Source of the DNA: JAFGRU01 sp016934985
GTDB lineage: Bacteria > Desulfobacterota > Desulfuromonadia > Desulfuromonadales > JAAYDE01
Assembly (NCBI GenBank): GCA_963665045.2
Contig: CAXXJQ010000003.1
Span: 124,001 to 188,000, forward strand
Reading direction: 5' to 3'
DNA length: 64,000 nt
The notes below the pieces were generated by a model. The model was given only the letters and a program-made list of their open reading frames with translations. It did no database searches and was not told the origin of the DNA. Shown piece by piece: positions 8,530-18,290 of the stretch (positions within the stretch are counted from its first letter, which is position 1; every line of letters begins with the position of its first letter). A program made the translations under genes and the position numbers.

Positions 8530-8672
8530 GTAATTATTCAGTTTGCCGGCGCAAGGCCCCGCGCCGCCCATTCCAAGGGTCGCATGAACCCATCCATGGG
8601 GCTCAGCTGCCGCCATCCCGGCGGCAGATGCCCTTCTCATGGGCGACCCGAGTCCTTGTGCTGGATAGGTAC
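8530..8672 (+). repeat. Interspersed inverted-end repeat, copy C
   Basis: About 143 bp from GTAATTATTCAG to a CTGGATAGGTAC end, followed at once by a second partial end (TGAATAGTT). The interior contains nested palindromes (CCCATCCATGGGG; CTGCCGCCATCCCGGCGGCAG). It sits between the divergent Nudix and ubiE genes. Confidence 0.85.
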
Positions 8673-8692
8673 TGAATAGTTTTTTCCCTAAC

Positions 8693-9469
8693 TTGAAAAG
8701 TTGTCTCTATCAATTGAAAGAGAAAAGACCTCATAACGCCGAGGCCGGGAATACGGATATCGGGGCGATGTTTGACGCCATTGCGCCGCGCTACGATTTT
8801 CTCAACCGCCTTCTCTCTTTGGGTATCGACCGGCGCTGGCGCAAAAAGGCTGTGGCCCGACTTCGGGTACCGGAAAACGGCCGGGTTCTCGATATGGCCT
8901 GCGGCACTGCCGACATGGCCCTGGAGATTGCCCGCCAATACCCCCGGACGGCAGAGATCGTCGGGGTCGATATCTCCACGCACATGCTTGCCATCGCCCG
9001 GCGCAAGATAGAGGCGGCGGGTGAAGCGGAACGAATCCGCTTGCTGGATGGTTCCTGTGAGGCCATACCCGCTTCGGATGGGGTTTTCGACGGCGCGGTA
9101 ATCGCTTTCGGCATTCGCAACGTTGGTGATCGCCGTAAAGGACTTCACGAACTCCGGAGGGTACTCAAACCTGACGCAAGTTTGATCGTTCTGGAATTTT
9201 CCCGGCCCCGCTCCCCTCTATTCCAAAAAATTTTCAACTTCTATTTTTATCGCATATTGCCCCGGATCGGCGCTCTTTTCAGCCGCCGCTCGGCTTACCT
9301 TTACCTTCCCCAATCAGTGGCTGAATTCCCCGAACCTACCCGATTCGCCGAGATGCTTGCTGAGGCCGGCTTTGGCCCCGTCCTGCATCGGGAGTTGAGC
9401 TGGGGCATTGTTTCCCTTTTTGAAGCAACCCCGGTAATCAAAATTTCAGGGGACGGCCTCTTGGGATGA
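8693..9469 (+). CDS. ubiE: Demethylmenaquinone/ubiquinone C-methyltransferase
   Basis: A 258-residue SAM methyltransferase for the C-methylation step of menaquinone (or ubiquinone) synthesis. Diagnostic features are MFDAIAPRYDFLNRLLSLG (residues 26-44), motif I VLDMACGTADM (65-75) and the UbiE/MenG signature FGIRNV. In an anaerobe of this type the product is most likely menaquinone, so menG is an equally fair name. The start is uncertain: TTG 8693 begins the longest family-consistent N-terminus but has no clear ribosome site. The 3' end overlaps the convergent AsmA-like gene by 24 bp. Confidence 0.92.
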   Translation: MKSCLYQLKEKRPHNAEAGNTDIGAMFDAIAPRYDFLNRLLSLGIDRRWRKKAVARLRVPENGRVLDMACGTADMALEIARQYPRTAEIVGVDISTHMLAIARRKIEAAGEAERIRLLDGSCEAIPASDGVFDGAVIAFGIRNVGDRRKGLHELRRVLKPDASLIVLEFSRPRSPLFQKIFNFYFYRILPRIGALFSRRSAYLYLPQSVAEFPEPTRFAEMLAEAGFGPVLHRELSWGIVSLFEATPVIKISGDGLLG

Positions 9470-12400
9470 GGGTTGCTCAGGCTGCTTCTTTTCCCTGAAA
9501 AGCTCTTTCGTTTCGGTCATCACCTTTTCCGGCAGCCCGAAAATCCTCTTAAAAATCCCCTTGGCCTTATTTGAGATGGAAGCCATGGGCACGGCTTCGA
9601 CCACCGGGTTCTGGATGTCCCCCTTTATGTCAAAGTAAGCCGTTACCAGGGCCTTGTCTTCACCTGCCAGAATATAACCGGCAATGGGAATATGGGTGAT
9701 GATCTTGTCGACCGTACCGAGGGGTTTGACGCCCAGGACCGTGTCGGTCTTTTTCTTCACCAGATCCATGCTCCCAACCACGGAGAGGTTCATGGCTTCG
9801 CTGTCAACCCAGATATTTTCCGATGTCAGCAATCCGTTGTGCATGTGGATGGTTCCCGTGGCGCGCTTGAAAGGCATGCCGTCGGTCGCCATATCCGGAA
9901 GCTTCAGGGAAAAGAGTTGGGAAACATTGAGAATGGAAAAAACCTTGGACAAGGCGTTGAATTTTTTCAGCACCCCTTTGCGGATTTCGATATTGAATTC
10001 CCCTTTGGAGGTAGGCAGAAAGATTTTGCCGGTTCTTCCCTCCAGGTGGAAATCTCCTCGCAGGGTGCCGGAAACCAGGTGGCCATAGCGGAGCAGCTCT
10101 TTGGAAACGGCCTCGGCGTCAAAGTTTTCCAGATGACCGGATATTTTCAACAGGGGTGGCCCCCCGGGCTCGTTGACAACCAGGACCTGGCCGTTGCCGT
10201 CGCCGGGGCCGGAGTGAAAATCGAGCGGATGGATCACCAGAATATTGTCTTTGAGGCGAATTTGACCGCTGGCGTTCTGAAAGTGAAAACGGTCAATAAC
10301 CCCTTTCTCAGCCTCCACATCAATAAGCAAAGTCCCTTTTCCGCCTTTTCCCTGGGGTTGTTTTTTCCCTTTGCGTGTTTTGCCCCAAAGGTCGATGACT
10401 TCATCGATAACGGCATTTTTAGAAGATATCTGAAGCCGCGTTTCCGGGTTTTTAGAAAATGTCACATAACCTTTAACTGTGGCGACGGTCCCTTTTCCAA
10501 GGGCGGTATGGACCTCGTTGAAACGTATTTGGTTCTTGTCGATGGTCAGGTTTCCGTCCAGGTCGTAGAGGAAGGACTGGTCGTTGGGAAAGATCAATTC
10601 GTCGGCCCGGATGCGGGGACTTACCACTCTCAGGTTCAGTACCGGCGCCGGACTTCTCTCCAGGGTGCCGGATATCATGAGCGGCGAGCTTCCCAGGTTG
10701 GCCATGACATTGTGGAATTCGGCCCGGTTTTCGAAAAAATTGACCGTGGCGTTGATGCTTTTAAGGTCAGCAATAATGTTCGTAAGGTGAAAGTCCGCGT
10801 TCTTGAGGGTCAGGACACCCTTGCTTTGAGCTGCTTGTTCGCCTCCCCCCTGCCAGTTGTGGATATATGAAACGGTTCCTTTCGGCTGGAGGCGTTGCAG
10901 AAGCTTACTGTCGCGGGGAATCTTCTTCATGTCCAGATCGTGTAAAACCATCTCGACCTGGTACTCGGGGTTGTCACCCAGTCGGCCATGCCCCCGGCTT
11001 TGCAACTGTATCAGGTCTGTGACGAGATGGGCGTGCTCCAGGTTCCAGGTCTGATAATCGGTACTTGCCCTTACCTCGACATCCCCTGGAACAGCGGGAC
11101 CTTTGAGAACCAGGTCCCCGAGGGCGGCGGAAAAACCTGAGAAGTCGCTTTTAATTCGGGCTTTCAGGTTGTGGAGACCGCCCTCGACCAGGACTTTCAC
11201 CGGAGCCGTGCCGGTCAGCATCAGTCCTGCCTTGGAAGACAAGGCCGGCAGGCTCATGAGCTTCTCCGCCGGCAGAGGGCTTTCCGCCTCAAACCGCAGC
11301 TTCATTTCGGTACTGATGAGGTTGTCGGCACTGCCGTGAAATTCCCAGGGGATATCCACGTAAGACAAATAACCCTTCTCCAAAGACAGCCGGTTCGCGG
11401 CAAGGTTTATTTCGAAACGGCAACCCTCGATAGCGGTCGTGGCGGGCAGGGGAAAGCGGCCATTGGCAAACGTCAACCGGCCGGATAAGTTTTGAAAAAG
11501 ATCGGCAAACTGCGCTGTCAAGGGGCCCTCGTATGCCAGGGATTGGACCTGGACAGTGCCTTCTGGTTGCGTTGCCGTTGGCTCCGGAGCGGGGGACAGC
11601 CCGGGATAGAGGGCCATCAGCTCGCTGAGAGGCATAGGGGAAGAGGACCATTGCGCCTTCAGGCGGCGGCCCTCTCCAGTATTTTCCAGAAGGGCGTTGC
11701 CGGTCAGGGACACCTGATTGATTGCAATGTCGATGTTGTCGAAAACCTCTCCCCGGGAGGTGTGGGCCCACTCGGTTTTGCAATGAGCCCCCTCAATGGG
11801 AATACGTTTCCCTTGAGTGTCGTTTGGCGCCAGGCTGAAATCTTCCCCCGTCAGAACGGCTTCCATTTCAACTTTTTTGGCCGGAGTGCCGTTGACTCTG
11901 ATCTGGGTCTGGAAACTGCCAGCGCTGTCTTTCAGGGCGGTAATGAAAGGTGTGTTCTTGAGCAGTACTCCGGGCAGGAACTTGCCGTGATTGGCTTCAA
12001 GGTGGAGGATGCTCTCCGCCCAGTTTGTCGCGCCTTCCGGTTGGGTGACGTGGCCCCGGATCGACCAGGGGCAGATGTGATCGTCTTGAATAAGCTCGCC
12101 TGTAATGGCAAGCCGGGCGCGGAACGGATCTATGGTCAAACGAAAAAAGCCCTGAACCTTTTCTATGATCAGGGGGGCTTTCAGGCGAATCTCGCTGCTA
12201 TCGACGATTTTCAGGGAGCCGTTGGAAAGACTGAGAATTTGAAAGGGAAGATCCAGGGCTGGAGGCTTTTCGGAATTGTTACCGTCCTTCCCGGCCCTTT
12301 GGTGGTTCAGGTCGAAGACGAGACGGGGAGATTCGCAAAGAAGTTCGGCAAACTTGAGGCGTCCGATGAACAAGGGCAATATTCTCGGCTTGACAAACAG

Positions 12401-12658
12401 GGAGGGGATCTCCAGCTGTTCCCCGCTGCCCTCCAGGGTGCCGACAGCGACGTCCCGGATTTCGAAGGCCAGCCCTTGGGAAAAATTAAACTTCGTCTCT
12501 CCCAGGGTGACGGGGCGATTGAGGGCCTGGCTGAGTCTGGACTGAAGGAAAGAGGAAACCTGGGTCGGCTCGATGGAGGCAACCATCCAGATGGAAACTG
12601 CCAGAAAGGCGGCAAAACCGATAAATAGTTTGAGAACTAAAGGGCGACGACGAGCCAT
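9446..12658 (-). CDS. Large AsmA/YhdP-like envelope protein
   Basis: A 1070-residue protein anchored by one N-terminal membrane helix (about residues 9-27, KLFIGFAAFLAVSIWMVAS) with the rest in the periplasm. The sequence is a long series of beta-strand repeats. It ends in an AsmA-like C-terminal region (FNIEIRKGVLKKFNALSKVF, ATGTIHMHNGLL, HIPIAGYILAG). Proteins of this repeating beta-groove class bridge the envelope and are implicated in phospholipid transport to the outer membrane. It appears monocistronic and diverges from smc. Large open frames on the opposite strand are antisense shadows. Family assignment is good; function in this organism is inferred. Confidence 0.85.
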   Translation of the reverse strand: MARRRPLVLKLFIGFAAFLAVSIWMVASIEPTQVSSFLQSRLSQALNRPVTLGETKFNFSQGLAFEIRDVAVGTLEGSGEQLEIPSLFVKPRILPLFIGRLKFAELLCESPRLVFDLNHQRAGKDGNNSEKPPALDLPFQILSLSNGSLKIVDSSEIRLKAPLIIEKVQGFFRLTIDPFRARLAITGELIQDDHICPWSIRGHVTQPEGATNWAESILHLEANHGKFLPGVLLKNTPFITALKDSAGSFQTQIRVNGTPAKKVEMEAVLTGEDFSLAPNDTQGKRIPIEGAHCKTEWAHTSRGEVFDNIDIAINQVSLTGNALLENTGEGRRLKAQWSSSPMPLSELMALYPGLSPAPEPTATQPEGTVQVQSLAYEGPLTAQFADLFQNLSGRLTFANGRFPLPATTAIEGCRFEINLAANRLSLEKGYLSYVDIPWEFHGSADNLISTEMKLRFEAESPLPAEKLMSLPALSSKAGLMLTGTAPVKVLVEGGLHNLKARIKSDFSGFSAALGDLVLKGPAVPGDVEVRASTDYQTWNLEHAHLVTDLIQLQSRGHGRLGDNPEYQVEMVLHDLDMKKIPRDSKLLQRLQPKGTVSYIHNWQGGGEQAAQSKGVLTLKNADFHLTNIIADLKSINATVNFFENRAEFHNVMANLGSSPLMISGTLERSPAPVLNLRVVSPRIRADELIFPNDQSFLYDLDGNLTIDKNQIRFNEVHTALGKGTVATVKGYVTFSKNPETRLQISSKNAVIDEVIDLWGKTRKGKKQPQGKGGKGTLLIDVEAEKGVIDRFHFQNASGQIRLKDNILVIHPLDFHSGPGDGNGQVLVVNEPGGPPLLKISGHLENFDAEAVSKELLRYGHLVSGTLRGDFHLEGRTGKIFLPTSKGEFNIEIRKGVLKKFNALSKVFSILNVSQLFSLKLPDMATDGMPFKRATGTIHMHNGLLTSENIWVDSEAMNLSVVGSMDLVKKKTDTVLGVKPLGTVDKIITHIPIAGYILAGEDKALVTAYFDIKGDIQNPVVEAVPMASISNKAKGIFKRIFGLPEKVMTETKELFREKKQPEQPSSQEAVP

Positions 12659-12852
12659 GAAATGTTATTTAACGGGTTTGGGTTCGGTTGGAAAGAAAAA
12701 TGTCAGGCACTTTCGCTTCAACAGACTACTATGCCGCCGAGTATTTTTCAATAGCTTCCGACAGGGATTACTCTTTACAGCACAGCCCTAAATTGCTAGT
12801 CTAGAAAACCTTTTTAAATCCTTTCACGCTGCTGAATGCAGGCCCTTCCCGG

Positions 12853-15800
12853 ATGATAATTAAACAGCTCGAAATCGTCGGATTCAAATCCTTTGTCGAC
12901 AAAGTTTCCCTGCAATTTCCTCAGGGGATGAACACCATTGTCGGCCCCAACGGATGTGGGAAAAGCAATGTTTTTGATGCTATCCGCTGGGTTATGGGGG
13001 AGCCGAGCGCCAAAAGCCTGCGCGGCGGTTCAATGGAGGACGTAATTTTCAAGGGTAGTGACACCCGCAAACCCATCGGCATGGCGGAAGTGTCTCTAAT
13101 TCTCGCTGTTGAAGAGGGCCAGGCTCCCGAGTCCTACCGCAACTGTAGTGAAATCATGGTGACACGCCGTCTCTTCCGCAACGGCGAAAGTGAATACTAT
13201 ATAAATAAAATTCGCTGCCGGCGTCTGGATATCCAGGAGCTTTTCATGGACAGCGGCATGGGGGCCAAGTCCTATTCCATTATCGGCCAGGGGAATATCG
13301 AAGCGGTTCTTAATGCCAAGCCCGAAGAACGGAGGGCCCTGATTGAAGAGGCGGCAGGTGTCAGCAAATTCAAGGCGCGGCGCAAAGCGGCCCTGCGTAA
13401 GATAGAATCGACATCCCAGAACCTCAAGCGTCTCGAAGACGTTATTGGGGAGATTCAACGGCAGCTCGGCAGCCTGAAACGCCAGGCTGCCAAAGCCAAG
13501 CGTTTTCGCGAGGTCCGTGAGGAGATGAAACGGACAGAGATTGCCATCGGCCGCTGCAAATACCGCGAGCTGGAAAGGTTTGTCGAGGGCGTTGGAGAGA
13601 CGCAGAAACATGAGGAGGAACGCCTGGAAAGCCTGTCCCGCCAGGCGTCCCAGGCCGAGAGCCGGTTGGATGAGCTGAAAGCCGGACAGCTGGAGGAAGA
13701 AAAAAGCCTTGAGGAGCTCCGGCAACGTTGCTTCGCTCTCTCGGGTGAGGTGCAGAAGCTTTCCGAGCGTCTTGAGTTTAATAATCGGGATCAGGAGCGG
13801 ATCGAGCAGGAAGAGACACGGATCATCCGGGAGCTCGAGACTCTTCAGGCGCGCAATGTCGACAACCGGGAAAATGAGAGTAATCTGCAAGCATTGCTCG
13901 TGGCGCTGGAAAACCAGCTTGCGGAAAGCGGGCAAAGCCTTGAGGAAGAGGAGGAAAAGCTTCGTGTTCTTCAAGGTTCCGAGCGGGAAATTCTCGCTGC
14001 CCTGACTCGTCACCGGGAGGAACTTTTCCGCTGTCTCAATGAGCTGTCCCGCTTGTCCAATCAGAGTGAGGATTCGCGTCAGCGCCTGGAACTGGTCGAA
14101 AATCGGATCAATCGTTGTGCCGCGGATATGGTTCGTAACCGTGACCTGATAGCTGAGCTGGAGAAAAAAGCGCGGGAGGGGGAAGCCGCCCTGGCCCATG
14201 CCCGGGAGAAGGAACAGCAACTCAACGTCGACAGGGAAGCACTTAACACTCGCAAAAATGTCATGTCCCGCGCCCTGGAACAGAACGACGAGTTGTCGGC
14301 TGTCGGCCGTGAGAGGGTTGCAGGCATTCGCTCCCGTATTGAATCCCTTGCCGAACTTGACAATCAGGCATTTGGTGAGGAGTCCCCGGGCCGTCAGCTC
14401 CTTTTGCGGGGGTTGCAGGGCATGGTGGCTGATTTTCTGGATGTGCCGCCGGAGCTGGACAAGGCCTTTGAAGCGGCCCTGGGGAAACGCCTTCAGGGTT
14501 TGCTGGTCAGCAAAGACCAGGATTTTCTCTCTATTTTTGAGAGTGCCAGGGAAACAAGTACTGATAATTATACGCTGGTCCTCCCTTTTGCCTCCTTTGA
14601 AACGGGCACATTTTTCAGCGGAGGCATCCCTCTTCTTGACCTGGTTCCCTCCCGCCGTGATACCCCCAGCCATCTTGTGAATCTGCTTCATGGCGTTTAC
14701 CTGGTTGAGTCCCTCGATCCTTTTCTGGGCGGGAAATTGCCCTGGGGAACAACCCTGGTGACCGGCGAGGGGGAGGTTTTGTCTCATCGGGGCGTTTTGA
14801 GTGTTTCCTCGGGAAAAAGGAATGAAGCCGGGGTACTGGGGCGCAAAAGAGAAATGCGGCGTCTTGAGAAAGCCTCAAAGGATATGGATGCCGACCTGTC
14901 CCAACTGCGCTTTAACCGCCAAACCCTGCATGCGGAGTTTGCGGAGGCTGAAAAGGGGCTGAAAGAGAAAGAGGAACTGCTTCAGAAAACGGCTCTTGAA
15001 CAGCAGGGGCTTCGCCAGGCCGAGGCGCAAATGGAGAATGAACTCAGGCAGGTACGGGATCGCCTGGAGGTTCTGACTTTAGAACAGGAGCAGCTTCAGG
15101 ATGAAAGGCAATCTTTAGAAGCCGCTCTTGCCGAGGCTGTCAAAGGACGGCAGGAGAAGGAACAGGAGAAAAACCGGGTTGAAGCCCGGGTTAAGATCCT
15201 GCAGGATGATCTCGCCGAGCTGGAAGGGCGCCTGGGGCAGGCCCGGGAAGGGGTCACCGGCCGCAAGGTCGAGCTGGGCCAACTGCGGGAGCGGCGTACC
15301 GGCTTGCAGCGAAGCCTCGACGAAAACCGCAAGGCCTTGCGGGAAAGCGAGGACAGGCATGAGCAGCTGTTGGAACGCCGCCAGGAAATTGGTGTGGAAA
15401 GGAGCCGCCTGGGCGCAGGCCGTGAAGAGCTTCGGACACAACTGGACATTTTAATTCCCCAGGGCGAAAAGGAGCAGGAACAGCTCGATATTTTGAAAGC
15501 GAGGCAGGCTGAAGGCCGGGAGTCTATTCGAAGCCAGGAAGAAGCCCTGAAATCCCTGCGCTCTCAGGTCGGAGAAAAAAGCGAAGAGATTACCAATCTC
15601 AAGTTCCATCTGCAGGAGAAAAAACTGGCCATGGAACATCTGCATCGCGCTTTTCAGGAACGTTATCAGTATGATATTCGTTACGAGACCGAAAGCGCAG
15701 GTCATGACTTTGACCTTGAGGCGTCGGAAAACCGCCGGTTGGAATTGCAGCGTTATCTGGACAGGATTGGTGAGGTTAATCTTACTGCGTTAGAAGAGTA

Positions 15801-16368
15801 TAGCGCCTTGGAAGAGCGTTGGGAGTTTCTCCGTAGCCAGAAAGAGGACCTGGAAAAATCCATAGCGGATCTTGAGACTGCCATTCAAAAGATCAACCAG
15901 ACCACCTGCCGGCGTTTTGCCGATGCCTTTGAGAAGATCAATGAACAATTCAAGAAGGTTCTTCCGCGTCTTTTCTGCGGTGGCAAGGGTGAGTTGTGCC
16001 TTACCGATGAAAAGAACCTGCTTGAAACCGGCATCGAGGTGACCGTCCAACCGCCGGGAAAAAAGCTTCAGGGGTTGGACCTGCTTTCAGGAGGGGAAAA
16101 GGCCCTTACCGCCATTGCTCTGATCTTTTCCACCTTCATGGTCCGGCCGTCGCCTTTCTGCCTCATGGATGAGGTTGATGCCCCGCTGGATGACGCCAAT
16201 ACCGACCGCTTCAACAGTCTGATTAAAGAATTGGCAAAAAAATCTCAATTTATTATTATTACTCACAATAAGCGGACCATGGAGGTTTGTGATACTCTTT
16301 ACGGCGTTACTATGGAAGAATCAGGTGTTTCTAAGTTGGTTTCCGTCCGATTGACCGATTTTAAGTAA
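12853..16368 (+). CDS. smc: Chromosome segregation ATPase SMC
   Basis: A 1171-residue SMC protein, the normal bacterial length. The N-terminal ATPase half has Walker A GPNGCGKSNV (31-40). Two long coiled coils (about 165-500 and 660-1010) flank a hinge (about 510-650, LRGLQGMVADFLDVPPELD). The C-terminal half has signature LSGGEKALTAIAL (about 1079) and Walker B FCLMDEVDAPLDD (about 1102). It compacts and segregates chromosomes with ScpA/ScpB, which are not in this window. Start ATG 12853 fits the conserved MIIKQLEIVGFKSF opening. It leads a co-directional series with a roadblock-like gene and ftsY. Confidence 0.97.
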   Translation: MIIKQLEIVGFKSFVDKVSLQFPQGMNTIVGPNGCGKSNVFDAIRWVMGEPSAKSLRGGSMEDVIFKGSDTRKPIGMAEVSLILAVEEGQAPESYRNCSEIMVTRRLFRNGESEYYINKIRCRRLDIQELFMDSGMGAKSYSIIGQGNIEAVLNAKPEERRALIEEAAGVSKFKARRKAALRKIESTSQNLKRLEDVIGEIQRQLGSLKRQAAKAKRFREVREEMKRTEIAIGRCKYRELERFVEGVGETQKHEEERLESLSRQASQAESRLDELKAGQLEEEKSLEELRQRCFALSGEVQKLSERLEFNNRDQERIEQEETRIIRELETLQARNVDNRENESNLQALLVALENQLAESGQSLEEEEEKLRVLQGSEREILAALTRHREELFRCLNELSRLSNQSEDSRQRLELVENRINRCAADMVRNRDLIAELEKKAREGEAALAHAREKEQQLNVDREALNTRKNVMSRALEQNDELSAVGRERVAGIRSRIESLAELDNQAFGEESPGRQLLLRGLQGMVADFLDVPPELDKAFEAALGKRLQGLLVSKDQDFLSIFESARETSTDNYTLVLPFASFETGTFFSGGIPLLDLVPSRRDTPSHLVNLLHGVYLVESLDPFLGGKLPWGTTLVTGEGEVLSHRGVLSVSSGKRNEAGVLGRKREMRRLEKASKDMDADLSQLRFNRQTLHAEFAEAEKGLKEKEELLQKTALEQQGLRQAEAQMENELRQVRDRLEVLTLEQEQLQDERQSLEAALAEAVKGRQEKEQEKNRVEARVKILQDDLAELEGRLGQAREGVTGRKVELGQLRERRTGLQRSLDENRKALRESEDRHEQLLERRQEIGVERSRLGAGREELRTQLDILIPQGEKEQEQLDILKARQAEGRESIRSQEEALKSLRSQVGEKSEEITNLKFHLQEKKLAMEHLHRAFQERYQYDIRYETESAGHDFDLEASENRRLELQRYLDRIGEVNLTALEEYSALEERWEFLRSQKEDLEKSIADLETAIQKINQTTCRRFADAFEKINEQFKKVLPRLFCGGKGELCLTDEKNLLETGIEVTVQPPGKKLQGLDLLSGGEKALTAIALIFSTFMVRPSPFCLMDEVDAPLDDANTDRFNSLIKELAKKSQFIIITHNKRTMEVCDTLYGVTMEESGVSKLVSVRLTDFK

Positions 16369-16374
16369 CCGCTC

Positions 16375-16737
16375 ATGCCTTTCAAAAAAATACTGGGAAA
16401 GATAACCTGGGAATATCCGGGGAAATGTGGGGCTATTCTTATCGATTCCATGGGTGAGTCCGTGGACATGACGGGGACCTTCAGCCCTTACCGTTTGCGT
16501 GCCGCCGGCGCCCATCAGGGGATTGTGGCGAAAAACCTCGGCGACGGTCTGCGCCGGCTGGTGACTGGTGATCTCGAAGAAATCCAGATTGTGACGGATA
16601 ACTGGCTGACCTATATGATCCCTGTAGACAGGGATTACACTCTGGTGTGCATGTTTGAAAAAAGTGATGTCGAACTGGGTAAATTTTTGCGCGCCGCCAG
16701 AAATGCGATACCGGCCCTGAAAAAGGAAATGTATTGA
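16375..16737 (+). CDS. Roadblock/LC7-like small protein
   Basis: A 120-residue soluble protein starting six bases after the smc stop and overlapping the ftsY start (TGATG). The pattern of strands and helices fits a roadblock/longin-type fold, the fold of MglB: GAILIDSMGESVDMTG, VTDNWLTYMIPVDRDYTLVCMF, LGKFLRAARNAI. Such proteins regulate small GTPases. Its place between the SMC ATPase and the SRP GTPase FtsY is suggestive, but no function can be assigned. Confidence is good that it is a gene and moderate for the fold. Confidence 0.7.
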   Translation: MPFKKILGKITWEYPGKCGAILIDSMGESVDMTGTFSPYRLRAAGAHQGIVAKNLGDGLRRLVTGDLEEIQIVTDNWLTYMIPVDRDYTLVCMFEKSDVELGKFLRAARNAIPALKKEMY

Positions 16738-18044
16738 TGGATGGAGAAAATACCGGCAAAAAGCTTATCTCTGATCTTTTAATTGATTGGTTCAGTCGTT
16801 ACCAGGATCTTCTCTCCGACCTTATCGTCACCCTTGGTGTTCCCGAAGCGCAAAGGCCGGAGGTGCTCAAAACCCTGACTATCATCGTGCCGGTGGTGGT
16901 CCTGTTTTTTGTTTTCGGGCTTCTGCTTCTGGCCCTGAAAAAAACAGGTAAAAAAGCGCCTCCCCCGGAGGAGATTACGCCGTCTGTTGAGGAAGAGCCC
17001 GGTGAAGCGGCAGGGGAGGACGTTGGTGGCCCTTCTGAGGCGGAAGCCGAGGTTTTTCCGCAGGGCCTGGAACCCTCCGTTGCAGTGCCTGAAACTGAGG
17101 TTGAAGTTCCACCGGCCGAGCCCGTCAGCATTATGGGGCGGATGCGGGCCGGGCTGGCCAAGACGCAGGCCGCATTTGTCGGGCGGTTGGATGAGCTTGT
17201 CCGCGGCGGCAGAGGCCTCGATGATCGTTTGTGGGAAGATATCGAAGAGGTCCTGATTACTGCCGATGTCGGCATGAAGACCACCCTGGAGCTGCGGGAG
17301 TCCCTGGAAAAAAGGCAGCGGGAAGGAAAACTGACTGATTCTGCCGGTTTGCGTGTGGCCTTAAGGGAGGAGATCAAAGAGCGGCTCAATATCAGCGCGG
17401 AGAAATTAGACTTTGCGGCTTGCAGCCCCTTTGTCCTCATGGTTATCGGAGTTAACGGCGTGGGCAAGACCACGACCATTGGAAAACTGGCCCACAGCCT
17501 TGTTCACCAGGAAAAGAAAAAGGTCATTCTCGGTGCTTGTGATACCTTTCGGGCAGCGGCCGTTGAGCAATTGGGTGTTTGGGCTGAAAGGGCCGGTGCC
17601 GATATTATCAGCCATGGTGAGGGGGCCGACCCGGCGGGCGTGGCTTTCGATACCATAAAAGCGGCCATTGCCCGCCAGGCGGATGTGGTAATTCTCGATA
17701 CCGCCGGCCGTTTGCACACCAAAGTCAACCTGATGGAGGAGGTCAAAAAGATCCGCCGCGTTGTGGATCGCGAGCTTCCCGGAGCACCCCATGAAACACT
17801 CCTGGTTTTGGATGCGACTTTGGGGCAGAATTCCCTCATTCAGGCTCGCCTGTTCCAGGAGGCTGTGGAGGTTTCCGGTTTGGCTCTGACCAAGCTGGAC
17901 GGCACTGCGCGGGGCGGGATGATCGTCGCCATCGGTAATGAACTCAATCTGCCGGTTCGATTCGTGGGCATCGGAGAGAAAGTCGAGGACCTGCGCCCAT
18001 TCGATCCTGAGATTTTTGTTGAAGCATTGTTCGAAATTGCTTGA
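16737..18044 (+). CDS. ftsY: Signal recognition particle receptor FtsY
   Basis: A 435-residue SRP receptor GTPase that docks ribosome-SRP complexes at the membrane. Unlike the E. coli protein it has a clear membrane helix near the N-terminus (about residues 43-66, TIIVPVVVLFFVFGLLLLAL). An acidic Pro/Glu-rich linker (about 75-135) and then the NG domain follow. G1 is GVNGVGKTTT (about 238-247), the DTAGR motif is near residue 320, and G4 TKLDG is near 385. ATG 16737 overlaps the stop of the preceding gene; a TTG one codon earlier is less likely. Confidence 0.96.
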   Translation: MDGENTGKKLISDLLIDWFSRYQDLLSDLIVTLGVPEAQRPEVLKTLTIIVPVVVLFFVFGLLLLALKKTGKKAPPPEEITPSVEEEPGEAAGEDVGGPSEAEAEVFPQGLEPSVAVPETEVEVPPAEPVSIMGRMRAGLAKTQAAFVGRLDELVRGGRGLDDRLWEDIEEVLITADVGMKTTLELRESLEKRQREGKLTDSAGLRVALREEIKERLNISAEKLDFAACSPFVLMVIGVNGVGKTTTIGKLAHSLVHQEKKKVILGACDTFRAAAVEQLGVWAERAGADIISHGEGADPAGVAFDTIKAAIARQADVVILDTAGRLHTKVNLMEEVKKIRRVVDRELPGAPHETLLVLDATLGQNSLIQARLFQEAVEVSGLALTKLDGTARGGMIVAIGNELNLPVRFVGIGEKVEDLRPFDPEIFVEALFEIA

Positions 18045-18050
18045 AAAATG

Positions 18051-18079
18051 TTGACTTTACACGCTTTGCTTCCTAAAAT
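18051..18079 (+). promoter_or_regulatory. Promoter for the zapB-like/zapA/6S segment
   Basis: TTGACT, 17-base spacer, TAAAAT. It starts within a few bases of the ftsY stop and points at the small cell-division genes. Confidence 0.7.
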
Positions 18080-18099
18080 TTAGGAACTTTGAGGTTTTG

Positions 18100-18282
18100 A
18101 TGATGGACGACACGGTTTTTGAGAAACTCGAAAATAAAATTGATCAGGTTCTTGAGAAAAATCGGCAGCTTGAAGAGAAATGCCGGTTGCTTTTAGAGGA
18201 AAGAAACGCTTTAACCCAAGAAAGGGAGAGAGTTACAACGGAACTGGACAGGATCTTAGCCAAGTTTGAATTTCTGGATTAG
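18100..18282 (+). CDS. ZapB-like coiled-coil division protein
   Basis: A 60-residue, highly charged protein that is coiled coil almost throughout (FEKLENKIDQVLEKNRQLEE, LLEERNALTQERERVTTEL). Size, coiled coil and position directly before zapA match the ZapB-like or 'cell division protein ZapB' genes seen beside zapA in this lineage. ATG 18100 has GAGG five bases upstream; ATG 18103 is also possible. The name rests on context as much as sequence. Confidence 0.75.
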   Translation: MMDDTVFEKLENKIDQVLEKNRQLEEKCRLLLEERNALTQERERVTTELDRILAKFEFLD

Positions 18283-18290
18283 GAGACATA

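Noticed and set aside
8494..8640. N-terminal 49-codon extension of the Nudix protein
   Set aside because: It is encoded by the interspersed repeat, and a proper start with GGAG is at 8493.
9692..12628. Two long plus-strand frames (392 and 378 codons)
   Set aside because: They lie antisense to the AsmA-like gene and lack ribosome sites or recognisable domains.
13096..14787. A 563-codon minus-strand frame
   Set aside because: Antisense shadow of the smc coiled coil.
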